58,409 bases of DNA, taken from NCBI GenBank assembly GCA_001830425.1, contig MIAA01000043.1, positions 24,780 through 83,188 of the forward strand. The letters run 5' to 3'. The notes under the pieces are model-generated. The model was not told where the DNA came from. It did not search any database and saw only the letters and a program-made list of their open reading frames with translations. Of this stretch, positions 46,901-55,936 are shown in pieces. The first letter of the stretch is position 1; every line of letters starts with the position of its first letter. Source of the DNA: Rhodospirillales bacterium RIFCSPLOWO2_02_FULL_58_16 (GTDB lineage Bacteria; Pseudomonadota; Alphaproteobacteria; Rhodospirillales; 2-02-FULL-58-16). Made by a program: the position numbers and the translations under genes.

Positions 46901-48164
46901 CGGCGGAGAAGATGGTCTTATCGACGATTTCAACCTCAGGCAGGGGAAAAATCAGCTTTCCGCCCTGTTTAAGAAATTCAGATTCGCGGTGGATGAATTC
47001 CCTACGAAAATGCCACGGCAGAACAAGGAAATAGTCAGGATTTGCGCGTCTGGCCTCCTCTTCGGATATGATCGGTATGGCGGTTCCCGGAGTTCGGCAT
47101 CCCCATTTTTCCGGGTTCCTTTCCGCAGCGGCAATGATCATGTTATGGTCTATGCCGCAGTATTGAAGAAGTATGTTCCCTTTCGTTGAGGCGCCGTAAA
47201 GATAGATTTTTTTTCCGGCGGCGGTTTCTCTTTTCACAAGTTCGACAAGGCGATTTCGAATCAACGAGATGCGCGTGAAGAAATCATCAAACAGTTTTAT
47301 GTCATCAAGACCGAGATCGTCTTCAAATTCACGCAGGGAATTGAGGGAGGCAAGATTGTCGGAATAAGGGCCGTTCTTGTGACATGCGGCGATTCTCAGG
47401 CTGCCGCCGTTGCAATCGTTTCGTTCGGCGTCAAAAACCCGAAGCCCGCACCTTTCCATTAAATATTCAATCTGCTTTAAGCAGTAATATTCCAGGTGTT
47501 CATGGCAAATCGTATCAAAAGAATTATTCTCCATCATGGCGGGAAGATAGCTTTGCTCAAGCACCCATATCCCGTTTTTATCCAATATATCAGAGATATC
47601 GGTTACAAATTCTTTCGGGTTTTCAAGGTCATAAAACATTGATATGGACGTTATGACCTTGGCTTTACCCGATGGGGCCAATTTTTCGAAGGCTGATCTT
47701 GAGAAAAACCCCTCATAAGTTTTTACATCCGATGAATATAAATCAGAAAACTTTCCTATAAGGGGGTCTATGCCGAAACGCCGTAAGCCGGCGTTATCAA
47801 AATTCTTCAAGAGTGTTTCGTCATTGCTTCCGATATCAACGACAATGTCCCCGCTTTGCAGGTCGCAACGTTGCTTAATCCAATTTGCAATTCCGGCTAA
47901 ATGGTTGCGCATGCTCATGTTTGTACCGGAACGGTATCCGTATCCGGAGGTGTAAAGCTGGCTGAAATCGACCGTGTCCCTGAGCTGGACAAGTCCACAT
48001 TCTCCGCACTTCACAATTGTCAGCGGAGCCGAAGGCGGGTCGGGTTCATCAGGTCCGGGAAACCGCCCGGACAATGACTGGTTGCCGAGGGAGAAAAGCT
48101 CGACCAGTCCGCCGCTGCGGCAAATACGGCAGGCTTTCACGGGAGAGAAACATTGAGCCGTCAT
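46890..48164 (-). CDS. Sugar C-methyltransferase-like protein
   Basis: 424 residues in the three-part layout of nucleotide-sugar C-methyltransferases: N-terminal zinc-binding domain (CRICRSG and CGECGLVQL), central SAM domain (VVDIGSNDETLLKNF, near residue 100) and C-terminal domain (KIYLYGASTKGNILLQYCG) found in TylC3/NovU-type enzymes. It would act on the keto-sugar made by the following dehydratase, which fits a branched-chain deoxysugar. First gene of the cassette; no gene lies in the 144 bases to the divergent glgC. Confidence 0.85.
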   Translation of the reverse strand: MTAQCFSPVKACRICRSGGLVELFSLGNQSLSGRFPGPDEPDPPSAPLTIVKCGECGLVQLRDTVDFSQLYTSGYGYRSGTNMSMRNHLAGIANWIKQRCDLQSGDIVVDIGSNDETLLKNFDNAGLRRFGIDPLIGKFSDLYSSDVKTYEGFFSRSAFEKLAPSGKAKVITSISMFYDLENPKEFVTDISDILDKNGIWVLEQSYLPAMMENNSFDTICHEHLEYYCLKQIEYLMERCGLRVFDAERNDCNGGSLRIAACHKNGPYSDNLASLNSLREFEDDLGLDDIKLFDDFFTRISLIRNRLVELVKRETAAGKKIYLYGASTKGNILLQYCGIDHNMIIAAAERNPEKWGCRTPGTAIPIISEEEARRANPDYFLVLPWHFRREFIHRESEFLKQGGKLIFPLPEVEIVDKTIFSADDA

Positions 48165-48308
48165 TTCCGAACCTACATTTCCCGGATAATATTTGAATGC
48201 ACGGCGACAGTATCCAAATCATGCCGCCATTGGAACAGGTTTCCTGTAGAGTCCATATGCGCAATCTATATGTGTGGCTTGTTGCGTAAAAATGTGAGAT
48301 AACCGCCT

Positions 48309-49577
48309 ATGCCTCACAGAAAAGAAATCGACGTTAACGCCGCACTGAAGAGCACCCTGGCCTTGGTGCTGGCCGGCGGCAGGGGGAGCAGGCTGTTGAG
48401 CCTTACCGACATCGTCGCCAAGCCGGCGCTGCCGTTTGCCGGCAAGTACCGGATCATCGACTTCCCCCTGTCCAACTGCATCAATTCCGGCGTTCGCCGG
48501 ATAGCCGTGCTTACCCAGTACAAGGCGCATGTTCTGATTCAGCATGTCCAGCGCGGCTGGGGCTTCCTGAAGGCCGAGCTTCGGGAATTCATCGAGGTAT
48601 GGCCGGCCCAGCAACAAACCGAAGACGAAAGCTGGTACAGAGGCACGGCGGACGCCGTCTACCAGAATATTGAAACCATAAAGTCCTACGGCGCCGAGTA
48701 TATCCTGGTGCTGGCCGGCGACCACGTCTACAAGCAGAACTACGCCAAGATGCTGGCCCAGCATATCAAGCGCGGCGCCGAGGTGACGGTGGCCTGCGTC
48801 GATGTCCCCATCGAGGACGCCAAGGGGTTCGGCGTAGTCGGCGTCGGCGATCACGATAACATCGTTAATTTTCTGGAAAAGCCGGACAATCCTCCCTGTA
48901 TTCCCGGCCGGCCGGATCGGGCCTTTGCCTCTATGGGCATATATATCTTCAACGCCGGCTTTCTGTTCAGCCACTTGCACCGCGACGCCAAGGCTGAAGG
49001 GTCTTCCCATGACTTCGGCAAGGATTTGCTGCCCTATCTGGTGTCGGACTGCAAGCTGTATGCTCACCGCTTCGCCGACAGTTGCGTCATGAACAAAGCC
49101 GGTGAAGAGCCTTATTGGCGCGATGTCGGCGCCATTGACGCCTATTGGAAAGCCAACATGGATTTGGCGACCATAACTCCGGCGCTGGACCTTTACGGCA
49201 CGGATTGGCCGATCTGGACCTACCAGGAACAGCGGCCTTCGGCCAAATTCATCTTTGACGACGAAGAACGCCGGGGCATGGCCGTTGACTCGCTGGTGTC
49301 GGCGGGGTGCATCATTTCCGGCGGAACGGTCAGGCGCTCGGTCCTCTTCAACAATGTCCGGGTTAATTCCTATTGTCTGGTCGAGGACACGGTTGTCCTG
49401 CCCGGCGCCGATATCGGTCGCAACGCGATCATCAAAAAGGCCCTTATCGACAGCGACTGTAAAATCCCGATAGGGATGAAAATCGGCGTAGACAAGAAAC
49501 TCGACGCTTCGCGCTTTCACATCACCGAGGGCGGCGTCACCATGGTCACCAAGGATATGCTGAACAAGCTTCTCTAG
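48309..49577 (+). CDS. glgC: Glucose-1-phosphate adenylyltransferase
   Basis: 422 residues. Makes ADP-glucose, the committed step of bacterial glycogen synthesis. Nucleotide-binding LAGGRGSRLLSLT near residue 18, KPALPFAGKYRIIDFPLSNC, and the catalytic GTADAVYQN; a C-terminal left-handed beta-helix follows (VRRSVLFNNVRVNSYCLVEDTVVLPGA). Typical allosteric family length. Separated from glgA/glgP by the glycan cassette and divergent from it. Confidence 0.97.
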   Translation: MPHRKEIDVNAALKSTLALVLAGGRGSRLLSLTDIVAKPALPFAGKYRIIDFPLSNCINSGVRRIAVLTQYKAHVLIQHVQRGWGFLKAELREFIEVWPAQQQTEDESWYRGTADAVYQNIETIKSYGAEYILVLAGDHVYKQNYAKMLAQHIKRGAEVTVACVDVPIEDAKGFGVVGVGDHDNIVNFLEKPDNPPCIPGRPDRAFASMGIYIFNAGFLFSHLHRDAKAEGSSHDFGKDLLPYLVSDCKLYAHRFADSCVMNKAGEEPYWRDVGAIDAYWKANMDLATITPALDLYGTDWPIWTYQEQRPSAKFIFDDEERRGMAVDSLVSAGCIISGGTVRRSVLFNNVRVNSYCLVEDTVVLPGADIGRNAIIKKALIDSDCKIPIGMKIGVDKKLDASRFHITEGGVTMVTKDMLNKLL

Positions 49578-49612
49578 GGACGATAAACACCCCGCATACC
49601 GCAGGGCAATTT

Positions 49613-49783
49613 ACTGAAAGAACTTGATCTTATTTTACCGTCATGGCCGGGCGAAGACCCGGCCATCCACGCCTTCTTTGCCTTGGCGACGAACGAAAAG
49701 ACGTGGATGCGCGGGTCAAGCCCGCGCATGACGAACAAGACGGGCCGTTGTGAACGACTCTTGACATTCAGTTGATTGCCCTG
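49613..49783. repeat. Dispersed repeat family B, copy 3
   Basis: Third copy. The first stem-loop keeps the GGCCGGG/CCCGGCC stem but has a different loop (CGAAGA), and GCGCGGG-TCAAG-CCCGCGC is unchanged. It lies between glgC and tRNA-Gln, in a 253-base gap with no other feature. Confidence 0.85.
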
Positions 49784-49830
49784 TCGCGTACCGTCTACCC
49801 AAGACGAAAATGCTGTGTTAGAAAATAGTC

Positions 49831-49906
49831 TGGGGTGTAGTTCAATTGGTAGAACGTCCGGTTCTGATCCGGAAAGTTGTGGGTTCGATTCCTACCACCC
49901 CAGCCA
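49831..49906 (+). tRNA. tRNA-Gln (anticodon CTG)
   Basis: 76 bases with encoded CCA. The acceptor stem TGGGGTG/CACCCCA starts with U-A as in typical tRNA-Gln. The anticodon stem TCCGG/CCGGA holds TTCTGAT with anticodon CTG. T-loop TTCGATT. Ends 27 bases before the glnS start. Confidence 0.97.
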
Positions 49907-49933
49907 TTTTTTCAATGACATACAGGCTTTGGG

Positions 49934-51586
49934 ATGAGCGAAGCGGCCAGAGACTTTATCCGCGACATCATACGCGGCGATATTGAGGCGGGGCGCACGG
50001 CTTTTGTGGTCACCCGCTTTCCGCCGGAGCCTAACGGTTATCTGCATATCGGCCACGCCAAGTCGATCTGTCTTAATTTCTCCGTCGCCGAGGAGTTCGG
50101 CGGACGCTGCCACCTGCGCTTTGACGACACCAACCCGCTCAGGGAGGAGATGGAATACATCGAATCCATTCAGGAGGATGTGCGCTGGCTCGGCTTTGAT
50201 TGGGGCGAGCACCTTTACTTTTCCTCCGACTATTTCGAGACGCTGTATGAGTGGGCCGTTCTTCTGATCGGCAAGGGCAAGGCTTATGTTGACGATCTAT
50301 CGCCCGATGAGATGCGCCGATATCGAGGCACCCTGACCGCGCCCGGAAAGGATAGCCCGCATCGCAACCGCTCCGCAGAGGAAAACCTGGACCTGTTCAG
50401 GCGTATGCGCGCCGGCGAGTTCAAGGACGGCGAGCGGGTGCTGCGCGCTAAAATCGACATGAGTTCGGGCAACATCAATATGCGCGACCCGGTGATCTAC
50501 CGCATTCTCCATGCCGATCATCCTCGCACCGGCGACAAATGGCGCATCTACCCCACCTATGATTTCACCCATGGCCAGTCGGACGCCATCGAAGGCGTCA
50601 CTCATTCCATCTGCACCATGGAGTTCGAGGACCATCGGCCTCTTTACGACTGGTTTATCGACAATTTGCCGACGCCGTCGCGTCCCCGGCAGTACGAATT
50701 TGCGCGCCTCAACATCACCTATACCGTGTTGTCAAAGCGCAAGCTGCTTCAACTGGTCGCCGACGGGCATGTCGGAGGCTGGGACGATCCCCGTCTGCCG
50801 ACCATCTCCGGCCTCAGACGGCGCGGCTTCCCCGCCGCCGCCATCCGCGACTTCGCCGGCCGCATCGGCGTCGCCAAGGCCAACAGCACGGTCGAAGCGG
50901 CCCTGCTGGAGCATTGCGTCCGCGAACTGCTGAACAAGACGGCCCCGCGCTTCATGGCGGTGCTCAGGCCTCTCAAGGTGGTCATTGCCAATTTCCCGGA
51001 AGGCCGCGTTGAGGACCTGCCTGCCGTCAATAACCCGGAAGACGAAGCCGCCGGATGCCGTTTGTTGCCTTTTGCCCGCGAACTTTATATCGAGCGTGAC
51101 GATTTTATGGAGACTCCGACAAAGGAGTTTTTCCGTCTCGCTCCCGGCCGCGAGGTGCGCTTGCGCTATGCCTACTTCCTCACCTGCGTTGAGGCCGTTA
51201 AGGACGGGGCGGGGGAGGTGGTCGAACTGCGCTGCGTCTATGATCCGAATACCAGGGGCGGCAACGCTCCTGACGGACGCAAGGTAAAGGCCACCATCCA
51301 CTGGGTGTCCGCCGCCCATGCCGCGACCGCCAAGGTGTGTCTTTATGACTATCTGTTCACCGAACCTGATCCGGGCAGGAACGGCGATTTCCTCGACGAC
51401 ATCAACCCGAACTCGCTGACCGTGCTCAAAGGCTGCAAACTGGAGCCGGCCCTGGCTGATGCTCCTCATGGCGAAACGGTGCAGTTTGAACGCCAAGGCT
51501 ATTTCTGCCCGGACAAGGATTCCACCGGGGACAACATCATCTTCAATCGCACGGTCGCCCTGCGCGACATCAAAAAGTCGAAGTAG
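49934..51586 (+). CDS. glnS: Glutaminyl-tRNA synthetase
   Basis: 550 residues. Class I synthetase charging tRNA-Gln directly. HIGH motif in [20 protein letters not shown] (residues 30-50), KMSKS equivalent VLSKRKL near residue 265, then the two-barrel anticodon-binding region to the C-terminus. The length is the bacterial norm without N-terminal extension. It directly follows tRNA-Gln, its own substrate, and may be co-transcribed with it. Many alphaproteobacteria lack GlnRS and use the GatCAB route. Confidence 0.97.
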   Translation: MSEAARDFIRDIIRGDIEAGRTAFVVTRFPPEPNGYLHIGHAKSICLNFSVAEEFGGRCHLRFDDTNPLREEMEYIESIQEDVRWLGFDWGEHLYFSSDYFETLYEWAVLLIGKGKAYVDDLSPDEMRRYRGTLTAPGKDSPHRNRSAEENLDLFRRMRAGEFKDGERVLRAKIDMSSGNINMRDPVIYRILHADHPRTGDKWRIYPTYDFTHGQSDAIEGVTHSICTMEFEDHRPLYDWFIDNLPTPSRPRQYEFARLNITYTVLSKRKLLQLVADGHVGGWDDPRLPTISGLRRRGFPAAAIRDFAGRIGVAKANSTVEAALLEHCVRELLNKTAPRFMAVLRPLKVVIANFPEGRVEDLPAVNNPEDEAAGCRLLPFARELYIERDDFMETPTKEFFRLAPGREVRLRYAYFLTCVEAVKDGAGEVVELRCVYDPNTRGGNAPDGRKVKATIHWVSAAHAATAKVCLYDYLFTEPDPGRNGDFLDDINPNSLTVLKGCKLEPALADAPHGETVQFERQGYFCPDKDSTGDNIIFNRTVALRDIKKSK

Positions 51587-51613
51587 TTCCCCTGATTGGA
51601 TTCCATGATTCTT

Positions 51614-51744
51614 GTTTGTTCACGCGAAGGCGCGAAGACGCAAAGTCATCATGACCATTGACGATCCGCCGGACGCCATCTGTTTTCTCAATCTGCATGG
51701 CGGCTTACCCCTCCTTTTGTCTTCGCGTCTTCGCGTGAAATGCG
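51614..51744. repeat. Inverted-repeat element after glnS
   Basis: TTCACGCGAAGGCGCGAAGAC near the left end and GTCTTCGCGTCTTCGCGTGAA at the right end are near-perfect inverted repeats around about 80 bases. No transposase fits inside. It could be a small non-autonomous element or a long hairpin terminator between the convergent glnS and 51745 genes. Only one copy is in the window. Confidence 0.65.
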
Positions 51745-52125
51745 TTAAGGCGTGGTTTTCCCAAGCCCTTCGAGAACCTTTCTTACCGTGTCTTTATCGG
51801 CGGGCGGTTTGTTTTGATCCATCGAGGGCTTCATTTGGTCGAGACGCCGTGCGCCGGCATCCTTACGCCAGCGCTCCATCGGCGTCGCCGGGCCTTCCGG
51901 AGTGTTTGAGCCGACGGCCGGCTCCTGCCCGGCGTCATGAACGAAGGGAATAACGTGCCAACCGCCCTCTTTCGACAGCATCCATGAACGCCCGGTAAGC
52001 GTATCAATCAGGACCACGCTGTCGGCGACGACCGCCTGAAACCGCCCGACTTCGGCGGCTCCGGCCGGCAAGCCGGCGAGACACGCCGCCCCTGCCAGCA
52101 TAATCGCTAAAATTTTATTCATCAT
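51745..52125 (-). CDS. Small putative secreted protein
   Basis: 126 residues with a convincing signal peptide (MNKILAIMLAGAACLAGLPAGAA) and a mature part starting EVGRFQAVVADSVVLIDTLTG. The first ~45 mature residues look like a small beta fold seen in hypothetical periplasmic proteins; the rest is polar and Pro/Lys-rich. Not recognised as any family. The start is one of two adjacent ATG codons. Divergent from the ABC operon. Confidence 0.6.
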   Translation of the reverse strand: MMNKILAIMLAGAACLAGLPAGAAEVGRFQAVVADSVVLIDTLTGRSWMLSKEGGWHVIPFVHDAGQEPAVGSNTPEGPATPMERWRKDAGARRLDQMKPSMDQNKPPADKDTVRKVLEGLGKTTP

Positions 52126-52175
52126 CGTGTCCCATGGTTATTATTGACCTCCGCGTATTTTTAAGCGACCGTGTC

Positions 52176-52204
52176 TTGACAACCCGCCCCCTCAAAAATA
52201 TATC
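52176..52204 (+). promoter_or_regulatory. Putative sigma70-type promoter for ABC operon
   Basis: TTGACA (52176-52181), a 17-base spacer and TATATC (52199-52204) match the housekeeping consensus well. It lies 102 bases before the ABC ATPase start and points toward it. Based on sequence match only. Confidence 0.5.
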
Positions 52205-52306
52205 CCACCCCGTAAATCGAATCAGCATGTCATTTTTTTGCCGCAATGCCGGGGCCTGATAACTATTAGAGAGCCTGATGTTAAAAGATTTTAGGAGCCG
52301 TGATAT

Positions 52307-53275
52307 ATGGCGGAGATGATCGCCCTTAAGTCCCTGACCAAGCGCTTCGGGACGCTTCTCGCCGTCGATGACGTTTCCATGTCGGTAGCGCGGGGAGAGG
52401 TTTTAGGTTTTCTCGGCCCCAACGGCGCCGGCAAGTCCACCACCATGAAGATGATCACAGGCTTCCTGCCGCCGACATCGGGAACCGCCGTCGTCGCCGG
52501 CTTTGACGTCATCGAGAACCCGCTTGAGGTAAAGCGGCGCATCGGCTATCTGCCCGAGGGCGCGCCCACCTACGGCGACATGACGCCGGCGGCATTCTTG
52601 TCCTTCATCTCGGAAATCCGTGGCTTCAGCGGCGCCGAAAGCCGCAGGCGCATCGCCGAGGCCGTCGACAAGGTGGAGCTGCAAGACGTCCTTAACCAGC
52701 AGATCGACACTCTTTCAAAGGGCTTCAAGCGCCGGGTCGGCCTCGCCCAGGCGATTCTCCATGACCCGGAAGTGCTGATCATGGACGAACCGACCGACGG
52801 CCTGGACCCCAATCAGAAGCACCATGTCCGCGCCTTGATCCGCAATATGGCCGCCGACAAGGCAATCATCATCTCCACGCACATTCTGGAAGAAGTCGAG
52901 GCCGTATGCACCCGCGCCGTAATCATCGCCAAAGGCCGCCTGCTTGCCGACGGCACGCCCGAGGAGTTGCTGGCCAAGGCGCCTAACCATAACGCCGTCG
53001 TCATCAGGGTCGCCGCCGACAAGGCCAAAAAAGTTTGCGCCGAGATCGGCAAGCTGCCCGCCGCCGGGCGCGTTGAAACGCTGGATGATATTGACGGCGC
53101 CGCCGGACTGCGCATCTTCGCCAGGGACGGCGGCAACATCGCCGTAGAAATAGGCGCCATGGTCAGGGACAAGGGGCTGGAGCTTCAGGAAATGTCCATC
53201 GAAAGGGGATCGCTGGACGAAGTGTTCCGTGAGATTACCGCAGGCGCAAGGGATGGAGGCGACAGGGATGCGTAA
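52307..53275 (+). CDS. ABC transporter ATP-binding protein (GldA-like)
   Basis: 322 residues. Walker A GPNGAGKSTTMKM near residue 38, signature LSKGFKRRVGLAQAI, Walker B LIMDEPTDGLDP, H-loop ISTHILEEVEAV, then a 90-residue C-terminal regulatory domain. GGAG lies nine bases before the ATG. It couples ATP hydrolysis to the following permease. The gene set resembles GldA-GldF-GldG of Bacteroidetes gliding, but in proteobacteria this system has no settled function. Confidence 0.92.
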   Translation: MAEMIALKSLTKRFGTLLAVDDVSMSVARGEVLGFLGPNGAGKSTTMKMITGFLPPTSGTAVVAGFDVIENPLEVKRRIGYLPEGAPTYGDMTPAAFLSFISEIRGFSGAESRRRIAEAVDKVELQDVLNQQIDTLSKGFKRRVGLAQAILHDPEVLIMDEPTDGLDPNQKHHVRALIRNMAADKAIIISTHILEEVEAVCTRAVIIAKGRLLADGTPEELLAKAPNHNAVVIRVAADKAKKVCAEIGKLPAAGRVETLDDIDGAAGLRIFARDGGNIAVEIGAMVRDKGLELQEMSIERGSLDEVFREITAGARDGGDRDA

Positions 53276-54002
53276 CGTTCTTATTATCACCAGGCGCGAG
53301 TTCGCCGGTTATTTCGCCACTCCGCTGGCCTATGTGTTTATCGTTATCTTTCTGGCTCTTACCGGAGCGTTCGCTTTCTTTATCGGCGGGTTCTTTGAAC
53401 GCGGGCAGGCTGATTTGTTATCTTTCTTCACCTATCACCCGTGGCTTTATCTCCTTCTGGTTCCGGCGGTCGCCATGCGGCTGTGGGCAGAGGAGCGCAA
53501 GTCGGGAACCATCGAGCTGCTCATGACCTTGCCGATCACCACCACCGAAGCGGTCGCGGGCAAGTTCCTGGCGGCCTGGGCATTCATCGGCATCGCGCTC
53601 GGGCTGACCGCTCCCATATGGATCACCGTCAACGTGCTGGGCGATCCCGATAACGGCGTTATCGTAGCAAGCTATCTCGGCAGCTTTTTCATGGCCGGCG
53701 CTTTTCTCGCTATCGGCAGTTGCGTCTCGGCGTTGACCAGAAATCAGGTTATCGCCTTTATTGTCGCCGCGACGGTGTGCTTTTTGTTCACCATGAGCGG
53801 CATCGAACTGGTGTTGAACTTCTTTCGCGGCTGGACGCCGGAGGTGTTTATCGAGGTTATCGCCTCTCTCAGTTTCCTCACCCATTTTATGTCGGTAACC
53901 GGCGGCGTGATCGACATCAGGGATGTCATTTATTACGGATCGATGATCGCCTTCTGGCTGTTCGCCAACGTCGTCGTCGTCGATCTCAGGAAGGTCGCAT
54001 GA
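53268..54002 (+). CDS. ABC transporter permease (GldF/ABC-2 type)
   Basis: 244 residues from ATG 53268, chosen because GGAGG lies eight bases upstream and the start MRNVLIITRREFAGYF is typical; the gene overlaps the ATPase end by 8 bases. Six membrane helices. ABC-2 signature segment LWAEERKSGTIELLMTLPIT. Overlaps the next gene by ATGA. Confidence 0.9.
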   Translation: MRNVLIITRREFAGYFATPLAYVFIVIFLALTGAFAFFIGGFFERGQADLLSFFTYHPWLYLLLVPAVAMRLWAEERKSGTIELLMTLPITTTEAVAGKFLAAWAFIGIALGLTAPIWITVNVLGDPDNGVIVASYLGSFFMAGAFLAIGSCVSALTRNQVIAFIVAATVCFLFTMSGIELVLNFFRGWTPEVFIEVIASLSFLTHFMSVTGGVIDIRDVIYYGSMIAFWLFANVVVVDLRKVA

Positions 54003-55936
54003 ATTTCCCGGGAAAGATGGATCGCTCAAAAACCACCATGGCCGGGCTGGGCATGGCCGCCGTCCTGTTTCTGGCGGTGAATATTTTCGCCAACATCACC
54101 CTTAATTCCCTGCGCATGGACCTCACCGAGGACAAGCTTTACACGATCTCGGACGGCACGCGGAATGTCCTCGGCAAACTGAACGAGCCGATTTTGGTGC
54201 GGCTCTATTTTTCCAAGGTGCTGGGCGAGCGTAGTCCGGCCCACGCCGCCTATCATTCGCGCATACGCGAATTGCTGGAGCAATATCGGAGCATCTCCGG
54301 CGGCAAGCTGCAATTGGAGTTGGCCAACCCTGAGCCGTTCAGCGACGCCGAGGATCAAGCCGTCGCCTTCGGCCTCAAGGGAATGCCGGTGAACAGCGTC
54401 GGCGATCTCGGCTATTTCGGCTTGGCCGCCGTCAACAGCACCGACGGCAAGGAAGTTATCGCTTTTTTCAACAGAGAACGCGAACAGTTCATTGAATACG
54501 ACCTGACCAAAATCATTTATTCCCTGGCCAGCCCGGATAAAAAATCAGTCGGGCTTATCAGCTCGCTGCCGATTGAAGGCGCCAGGGACGAAGAAGGCCG
54601 GCAACGCTCGGGGGCGTGGATCATCGCCAACCAGATCAGGGAATTCTTTTATGTAATCCCGATTGACCCCGACGCCGAGGCGATTCCGGGCAATCTCAGC
54701 GCCCTGATGGTCGTTCATCCCAGGGGATTGGCCGAAAAGACGCTTTACGCCATCGACCAGTTCGTGCTCGGCGGCGGCAAGGCGCTGGTTTTCCTTGATC
54801 CCAACGCCGAGATTGACTTCCTGAGCAGCGCTCAAGCGGCGGTCAACGCCGGTCCGTCCGATCTGGATCGCCTCATCAAGGCCTGGGGCGTCGTCATGAA
54901 TAAAGACAAGATAGCCGGAGACCTGGATGCGGCCAGACGGGTCAACGCCGGCGGCGCCGGCGGAAAGATAGTTGTTGCCGACTATGTGGCGTGGCTGGGC
55001 CTTACCTCCGCCAATTTTGCCGAAAACGACGTAGCCACCGGTGACATAAAATCCATTAATATGGCGTCATCCGGCATCCTGGAGAAAGCGGAAGGGGCGA
55101 CGACGGAGTTTACCCCGATCATTACCACCGGCGTGAATTCAATGAAGATCAACGCCGAGGCCGTGCGTGTTTCTCCCGACGTGGTTTCCTTGTTCCGCAA
55201 CTTCCGCTCCGAAGGGAAGCCTTTGACTCTCGCCGCCCGAATAAAGGGCGCGACCAGGAGCGCTTTCCCTGACGGGCCGCCGAAACCAAAATCAGGCGGG
55301 AACGGCGATCAGACGACTAAGGCCGACGGCGGCGGCAAGCACTTAAACGAGTCCGTCGCGCCCGTTAACATCATCGTCGTCGCCGACGCCGATATGCTCC
55401 ACGAAAGATTCTGGGTCCAGGAAAGCGAATTTCTCGGTCAGAAGGTATACATACCGTTCGCCAATAATGCCGACTTCGTCATCAACGCGCTGGACAACCT
55501 GAGCGGCAGCGACGCCCTGATCGGCTTGCGCGGGCGCATTCGCATAGCGCGTCCTTTCCACATGGTCGATGAAATCCGCCGCGATGCCGAGCAAAACTTC
55601 CGCGCCAAGGAGGAAGTGCTGATGGGCAAGCTTAATGACGTGCAGTCGAAGCTTGCCCAGCTTCAGGGGAAAAGCGACGAGAGCGGCAACGCCATTCTTT
55701 CCGCTGATGACAAGGAGTCCCTGGCTACCCTGCGCGCCGAGTTGGTGTCCACCCGCAAGGAACTCAGGAATGTGCAGCTTGCGCTCCGCAAAGATATCGA
55801 CAATCTTGATGCGTGGCTCAAGTTCCTGAACATCGCGGCGATACCGCTGTTGCTGGGCGGGGTATTCGTTGTGCTGATGGTTTTGAAGCGTTCGCGGCGT
55901 TCGGTCAAGGCGATGACGACGGGAAGCGGATCATGA
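53999..55936 (+). CDS. ABC-type auxiliary protein (GldG-like)
   Basis: 645 residues from ATG 53999, which overlaps the permease stop. One N-terminal membrane helix (about 15-36), a large periplasmic domain of the ABC_transp_aux type (residues 40-560, with ITLNSLRMDLTEDKLYTIS and LVFLDPNAEIDF), a coiled coil (about 570-615) and a C-terminal membrane helix. The periplasmic part is thought to handle the exported substrate, not known here. Coupled to the DUF4340 gene by ATGA. Confidence 0.88.
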   Translation: MNFPGKMDRSKTTMAGLGMAAVLFLAVNIFANITLNSLRMDLTEDKLYTISDGTRNVLGKLNEPILVRLYFSKVLGERSPAHAAYHSRIRELLEQYRSISGGKLQLELANPEPFSDAEDQAVAFGLKGMPVNSVGDLGYFGLAAVNSTDGKEVIAFFNREREQFIEYDLTKIIYSLASPDKKSVGLISSLPIEGARDEEGRQRSGAWIIANQIREFFYVIPIDPDAEAIPGNLSALMVVHPRGLAEKTLYAIDQFVLGGGKALVFLDPNAEIDFLSSAQAAVNAGPSDLDRLIKAWGVVMNKDKIAGDLDAARRVNAGGAGGKIVVADYVAWLGLTSANFAENDVATGDIKSINMASSGILEKAEGATTEFTPIITTGVNSMKINAEAVRVSPDVVSLFRNFRSEGKPLTLAARIKGATRSAFPDGPPKPKSGGNGDQTTKADGGGKHLNESVAPVNIIVVADADMLHERFWVQESEFLGQKVYIPFANNADFVINALDNLSGSDALIGLRGRIRIARPFHMVDEIRRDAEQNFRAKEEVLMGKLNDVQSKLAQLQGKSDESGNAILSADDKESLATLRAELVSTRKELRNVQLALRKDIDNLDAWLKFLNIAAIPLLLGGVFVVLMVLKRSRRSVKAMTTGSGS

